Below, piece by piece: positions 3,601 through 5,632 of a stretch of DNA of 5,632 bases (its first letter is position 1; each line of letters opens with the position of its first letter). The notes beneath the pieces are model-generated. The model made no database searches. It had not been told where the DNA came from and saw only the letters and a list, made by a program, of their open reading frames with translations. Position numbers and translations under genes: made by a program. Source of the stretch: Cellvibrionaceae bacterium (GTDB taxonomy: Bacteria; Pseudomonadota; Gammaproteobacteria; Pseudomonadales; Cellvibrionaceae); contig JAGKWU010000036.1 in assembly GCA_021151695.1 (NCBI GenBank), positions 1 through 5,632 on the forward strand, in the 5' to 3' direction.

Positions 3601-5632
3601 TGCACAGGTGCACTCAAACCTTCCCAGATAATAGCTGTGCGCAATACAGGATGACGATTCACTACCTGATCAAGCGCTGCGATAAAACGAGTCAATGCGC
3701 TGGCATCACGCAACTTGAACAACGAGGGAAGGATATAAGGGTCTTGCTCACCGCCCAGCAAATGATGGAACAGAATGCCTTCCTGCAAGGGAGCGAGGCT
3801 GTAAATATCTTCGATATTGCGCGCACCGCCAGGGATTTTATCTACAAGCAAAGCCAATTCATCTGCAGTGAGATTCGCGAGCGTCAACATCTCGGGCGTA
3901 ATCTGTTCAGCGTCAGCGGGAATTAAATTTGGCGGCGCCACAAACATAGGAGCCTGCACACATGCATCCAGGTCAAACGCAAGATCAACAAGTCTTGGGG
4001 CTGAAAATAATTGACGTGCGCTGGCGATAATTCCGCGCGCTTGCAAACGTGCTACCACTTGTACGGTTAACAGCGAATGCCCGCCCAACTGGAAAAAATT
4101 ATCGTTAATACCTACGCGCTCCAGCCCCAACAATTCCTGCCAGATACTGCACAGCAATTGTTCGGTAGCGGTGGAGGGCGGCACATAATCAGTTTGTGAT
4201 TGCGCCATATCCGGCGCTGGTAACGCGGCACGATTAACCTTGCCGTTGTTGGTCAGAGGAAGTGTTTCCAGCACAACGAAGGCAGCGGGAACCATGTAAT
4301 CCGGTAAACGACTTGCGAGCTGCTGGCGTAAGTCCGACGTAGTATTTTTTCCGACAACATAGGCAACCAGTTGTTTTCCAGAATTGCTATCGCGAGCAAT
4401 AACTACAGCAGTATCGACGTCAGGCAATTCCAACAGCGCTTGCTCTATCTCGCCCAATTCAATACGGAAACCGCGAATTTTAACTTGCTGATCAAGTCGG
4501 CCCAGATATTCCAAATCGCCGTTCGGCAGCCAGCGGGCAGCATCGCCACTGCGATAAAAGCGTTGATCGTTCAGCTGCACAAAACGCTCAGCGGTAAGCT
4601 CGGGGCGATTGAGATAGCCGCGTGCAACACCGACACCGCCGACATACATTTCGCCCGCGACGCCTTGCGGTACTAATTGGCCCGCGTTGTTGCGCAAATC
4701 CAGTTTCCAATTTTTAAGCGGATAACCAATCAGGCTCGCACCTGTTGCATTGGCGATATCATCTGCAAACAAACGACGAAACGTCACATGCACGGTAGTC
4801 TCAGTGATGCCGTACATATTAATGAGTTGTGGCTGATCGTAACCACGACGTTCACACCAGGGCGCCAATGCAGCAAGGTTAAGAGCTTCGCCACCGAAAA
4901 TGACATAGCGCAATGAAAGCGGTGCTTGCTGCTGCGCATCTTCTGCCATCAAAGCTGCAAAAGCGCTGGGCGTTTGATTAAGCACTGTAACTTGTTCACG
5001 CTGTAACAACTGGTAAAAATCAGCCGGCGAGCGCGCAATCCACTGAGGCACTATGACCAGTCGACCGCCTTGCGCGAGCGCGCCCCAGATTTCCCACACA
5101 GAAAAATCAAACGCGTAGGAGTGGAACATAGTCCACACCTCATCAGCTTTGAAATCAAAATCCTGTTTAGTCGAACTGAGCAAGCTCGCAACATTGCGAT
5201 GTTCAATCATCACACCTTTAGGTTTTCCCGTAGAACCGGAGGTGTAAATCACATAAGCAAGATGACTTGCGTTTAATGTGGGATGTTGCGGGTTGTCGCC
5301 GTTGAGCTGCGCGAGTTTTGCTTGCAGGGCTTCATCATCCACACAGAGCGCTTGCTGTTCCGTAATAGGTGTTTGGCTGATTAATTGTGTTTGGGTCAAC
5401 ACCAGTTGCAGCTGCGCATCTTCCAACATCTGGCTTAAACGCGCCGCCGGATAATCCGGGTCAAGCGGTACATAAGCACCACCCGCTTTGTGAATCGCAA
5501 TCAAGCCAATCAACATATCCAGTGAGCGCGCCATGCACAGGCCGATCAAGGTATCTGGCTGGATTTTGTGTTCGGCAATTAAGTAGTGCGCTAACTGGTT
5601 GGCTTTTGTATTGAGCTGTTCGTAAGTGAGTG
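639..5632 (-). CDS. NRPS subunit, C-terminal part: A(Thr)-PCP-E/C-A(Ile-like)-PCP-docking tail (5' end outside window)
   Basis: This is a multimodular peptide synthetase subunit that activates amino acids as adenylates, loads them on carrier proteins and condenses them. The reading frame is open to the right edge: the bases above 5549 translate in frame as LTYEQLN..., which is adenylation core motif A1, so the true start is outside the window and the TTG at 5549 is an internal Leu codon. Numbering residues from the first complete codon (5630-5628), 1663 residues are visible: A1 domain about 1-472, PCP about 482-554, dual epimerization/condensation domain about 567-1039, A2 domain about 1057-1552, PCP about 1560-1634 and a C-terminal tail 1635-1663. 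The stop is TAG at 641-639. There is no thioesterase or reductase, so the chain must be handed to another protein, and the next gene begins 13 bp before this one ends. The predicted product segment is D-allo-Thr then Ile/Val. The NRPS assignment is certain; the substrates are inferred from binding-pocket codes. Confidence 0.98.
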   Translation of the reverse strand, partial: LTYEQLNTKANQLAHYLIAEHKIQPDTLIGLCMARSLDMLIGLIAIHKAGGAYVPLDPDYPAARLSQMLEDAQLQLVLTQTQLISQTPITEQQALCVDDEALQAKLAQLNGDNPQHPTLNASHLAYVIYTSGSTGKPKGVMIEHRNVASLLSSTKQDFDFKADEVWTMFHSYAFDFSVWEIWGALAQGGRLVIVPQWIARSPADFYQLLQREQVTVLNQTPSAFAALMAEDAQQQAPLSLRYVIFGGEALNLAALAPWCERRGYDQPQLINMYGITETTVHVTFRRLFADDIANATGASLIGYPLKNWKLDLRNNAGQLVPQGVAGEMYVGGVGVARGYLNRPELTAERFVQLNDQRFYRSGDAARWLPNGDLEYLGRLDQQVKIRGFRIELGEIEQALLELPDVDTAVVIARDSNSGKQLVAYVVGKNTTSDLRQQLASRLPDYMVPAAFVVLETLPLTNNGKVNRAALPAPDMAQSQTDYVPPSTATEQLLCSIWQELLGLERVGINDNFFQLGGHSLLTVQVVARLQARGIIASARQLFSAPRLVDLAFDLDACVQAPMFVAPPNLIPADAEQITPEMLTLANLTADELALLVDKIPGGARNIEDIYSLAPLQEGILFHHLLGGEQDPYILPSLFKLRDASALTRFIAALDQVVNRHPVLRTAIIWEGLSAPVQVVLRDVDLPISRLAVNEQESSVEERMKILCASPCLPMDLTQAPLINLQLATDSRTGEEYVLLRYHHIISDHLGLAVIQQELALLQSGLVDQLPEPVPYREQVAYCLQPQLRGAAEDYFRKQLSEIDEPTAPFGLLDIRGDGSNLSEWRESVQADVAAHIRDLTRKLGVSPAAFFHTAWAMVVAACAGREHIVFGTVMSGRLQGVQGAERALGVFINSLPLAVQLAGQTAIAALHQVHQHLLNLLPHEQAPLADIQACSNLPKGLPLFSALMNYRHSADVNTPAGDDFVLLDGRERTNYPFTLSVDDLGVGFALELQLDQSLDASRVIGYLRQSLAVLTEVLTKTPETPISQLSILPAIERDQLLVEWNKTVADYPKQFSIHNLFEAQVALTPHAIAVADGERQISYGELNRRANQFAHYLLSEQQLAPESLVAVCMQRSLEMVIALVAILKVGAAYVPLDADSPPARLTAILEDTAATCLITDNSFSDSGLRAIPNICLADSQLQIQLTQQLDTNPELLCTADQLAYVIYTSGSTGKPKGVMVEHRAVVRLVRNSNYINLTPATVIALASNMAFDAMTFELWGALLNGGRAVVVARDELINAQLLQEKIARDNINCLFITTALLHSIALDQPQALSGLEYLLFGGEDCSLPLVQKIAQIAAPQHLLHVYGPTENTTFSLWKELSADYLTSTNKIALGQSLSNGTAYVLNAAGEPVPLGVQGELYLGGDGLARGYLHRTDLTNERFVDNKFGQRLYRTGDLVKQLADGDLEFVGRVDHQVKIRGFRIELGEIEACLRNHELVREALVLARDTFAGSGDKRLVAYVVAAAEVIDFSEQIRAYLQQQLPVYMQPSALLVLPALPLNANGKLDRKALPEPELLSRAEFIAPESETQLRLGALWQSLLAEEQIGVHDNFFDLGGHSLLATRLLAQANREFGITLAIRDLFALQTLAEQAAYIDDQLHMERGLAGQAADESLGEEGAEVWEL
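642..716 (-). other. Acidic C-terminal tail, putative docking motif for the next subunit
   Basis: After the last PCP helix, about 25 residues remain (LHMERGLAGQ...). They are rich in Gly, Ala, Asp and Glu and end in EEGAEVWEL. Upstream partners of TubC-type docking domains are known to carry short, acidic, hydrophobic-tipped linear motifs at the very C-terminus that add to the beta-hairpin of the acceptor. The next protein does begin with a TubC-type domain, so pairing of these two ends is expected. The partner assignment is inferred from position and composition. Confidence 0.7.
659..664 (-). promoter_or_regulatory. Shine-Dalgarno AAGGAG for the downstream NRPS gene
   Basis: The minus strand reads AGAAGGAGCTGAAGTATG, with AAGGAG seven bases before the ATG at 651. 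It lies wholly inside the upstream gene, where the same bases encode part of Glu-Glu-Gly-Ala. The strong match and ideal spacing support ATG 651 as the true start. Confidence 0.88.
729..953 (-). other. Peptidyl carrier protein 2 (last carrier of the subunit)
   Basis: The motif DNFFDLGGHSLLATRL lies at residues 1589-1604, with the phosphopantetheine-bearing Ser1598 encoded at 839-837. The preceding helix reads ETQLRLGALWQSLL and the following one IRDLFALQTLAEQAAYI, a standard carrier fold of normal length. No epimerase or thioesterase follows, so the L-Ile-ending intermediate must be passed to the condensation domain of the next protein. Confidence 0.96.
975..2462 (-). other. Adenylation domain 2, predicted isoleucine (or valine)-activating
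   Basis: The domain is complete. Motifs: A1 ISYGELN (residues 1081-1087), A2 KVGAAYVPLDAD (1128-1139), A3 YTSGSTGKPKG (1207-1217), A4 FDAMTFELW (1251-1259), A5 VYGPTENTT (1345-1353), A6 GELYLGGDGLARGYL (1398-1412), A7 YRTGDL (1432-1437), A8 KIRGFRIELGE (1457-1467), A9 LPVYMQPS (1522-1529) and A10 NGKLDR (1542-1547, catalytic Lys1544). The pocket read by hand alignment to GrsA is D1252, A1253, F1256, F1295, L1319, G1321, V1345, T1353, F1354, K1544, i.e. DAFFLGVTFK. From memory this falls in the Ile/Val group (DAFF..., DAFW... codes), with Ile the best guess. No methylation or ketoreductase insert lies between A8 and A10, so the residue is not N-methylated. The domain itself is certain; the substrate is moderately so. 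Confidence 0.9.
1228..1262 (-). repeat. Direct-repeat copy 2: conserved A8 coding block of adenylation domain 2
   Basis: This is the partner of 4447-4481, about 3.2 kb away in the same orientation, in the equivalent place of the second adenylation domain. Recombination between the copies would fuse the start of one A domain to the end of the other and delete one module in frame. Confidence 0.8.
2514..3932 (-). other. Dual epimerization/condensation (E/C) domain
   Basis: This domain lies between PCP1 and A2, so it forms the Thr-Ile peptide bond. It begins with the linker TPEML...ELALLVDKIPGGARNIEDIY and the C1 motif YSLAPLQEGILFHHLL (residues 610-625), typical of the dual E/C clade known from Pseudomonas lipopeptide synthetases such as arthrofactin. 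The extra N-terminal His motif described for dual domains, HH[I/L]xxxxGD, is present as HHLLGGEQD (622-630), with Gln for Gly. Other motifs are C2 RHPVLRT (659-665), the catalytic HHIISDH (742-748; His where classic C domains have Gly), FGTVMSGR (870-877), LGVFINSLPL (888-897), HEQAPLADIQ (923-932) and FSALMNYRHS (944-953). The length of about 470 residues is normal. Known for the family: it epimerises the L-residue on the upstream PCP, then acts as a D-L condensation catalyst. Inference here: L-Thr becomes D-allo-Thr. A plain DCL domain is the alternative, but no epimerase precedes it. Confidence 0.85.
3969..4187 (-). other. Peptidyl carrier protein 1 (thiolation domain)
   Basis: The 4'-phosphopantetheine attachment motif DNFFQLGGHSLL lies at residues 510-521, with the modified Ser519 encoded at 4076-4074. 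The domain follows the Thr adenylation domain after a short linker (YVPPSTATEQLLCSIWQELL). The LGGHS form, rather than the LGGDS form usual before free-standing epimerases, agrees with a dual E/C partner downstream. It carries the threonyl or Thr-ending peptidyl thioester. Confidence 0.96.
4215..5632 (-). other. Adenylation domain 1, predicted threonine-activating (N-terminal ~30-50 residues outside window)
   Basis: All ten core motifs are present: A1 LTYEQLN (residues 1-7), A2 KAGGAYVPLDP (48-58), A3 YTSGSTGKPKG (129-139), A4 FDFSVWE (174-180), A5 MYGITETT (272-279), A6 GEMYVGGVGVARGYL (326-340), A7 FYRSGD (358-363), A8 around KIRGFRIELGE (384-394), A9 LPDYMVP (442-448) and A10 NGKVNR (462-467). 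Aligning to the GrsA pocket by hand gives D175, F176, W179, N218, I244, G246, M272, V280, H281, K464, i.e. DFWNIGMVHK. I recognise this as the standard Thr signature, with all ten positions the same. Ile in place of Pro in the A5 motif (YGITE) is common in Thr-type and related domains. Lys464 of A10 is the catalytic lysine. The domain should be active and select L-Thr. Confidence 0.93.
4447..4481 (-). repeat. Direct-repeat copy 1: conserved A8 coding block of adenylation domain 1
   Basis: These 35 bases match 1228-1262 with two mismatches, including 23 identical bases in a row (4459-4481). They encode the A8 core (KIRGFRIELGEIE region). The match goes beyond protein conservation because synonymous positions agree as well, so it is a possible site of recombination between modules. 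Confidence 0.8.

Noticed and set aside
2514..3932. A free-standing epimerase (E) domain followed by a separate C domain
   Set aside because: Only one roughly 470-residue condensation-superfamily domain fits between PCP1 and A2, and it carries condensation motifs as well as the extra His motif, so a dual E/C domain explains it better.
1..5632. CRISPR array, tRNA/rRNA, insertion sequence, terminator or promoter in the window
   Set aside because: Coding NRPS sequence covers every base, no spaced short repeats or inverted terminal repeats were seen, and there is no intergenic space for a promoter or terminator.

Overview
The window is the interior of a non-ribosomal peptide synthetase (NRPS) gene cluster. 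Everything is transcribed from the minus strand and no stretch over 300 bases lacks coding. Two consecutive megasynthase genes are visible, and both are cut by the window edges.

Layout, in the direction of transcription (right to left): (1) 5632 to 639 holds the C-terminal 1663 residues of an NRPS subunit, with domain order A(Thr) - PCP - dual epimerization/condensation (E/C) - A(Ile-like) - PCP - short acidic C-terminal tail. Its first adenylation domain is already under way at the right edge (core motif A1 is the first thing visible). (2) 651 to 1 holds the first 217 residues of the next NRPS subunit: an N-terminal TubC-type docking domain followed by the start of an LCL-like condensation domain. 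The genes overlap by 13 bp. A strong Shine-Dalgarno for the second gene lies inside the last codons of the first.

How they work together: the first A domain carries a ten-residue code that I recall as the standard threonine signature. The next C domain belongs by its motifs to the dual E/C class, so the Thr on the first PCP is expected to be epimerised (L-Thr to D-allo-Thr) before condensation with the next residue, predicted Ile (or another branched aliphatic residue). The dipeptide portion -D-aThr-L-Ile- would then pass to the next subunit. The acidic tail of subunit 1 and the TubC-type domain of subunit 2 are the expected handover pair. No thioesterase, MbtH-like protein, transporter or regulator lies in the window, so this is the middle of an assembly line.

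Organism: a Gram-negative bacterium, probably a gammaproteobacterium. The moderate base composition and the 'D-I-Y-x-L-A-P-L-Q-E-G-I-L-F-H-H-L-L' E/C family fit Pseudomonadales/Cellvibrionaceae-like genomes, but this is a guess from style, not from a marker gene. The enzymology is a known type. The most unusual local point is the junction, where the docking tail, the ribosome-binding site and the gene overlap share the same few bases.
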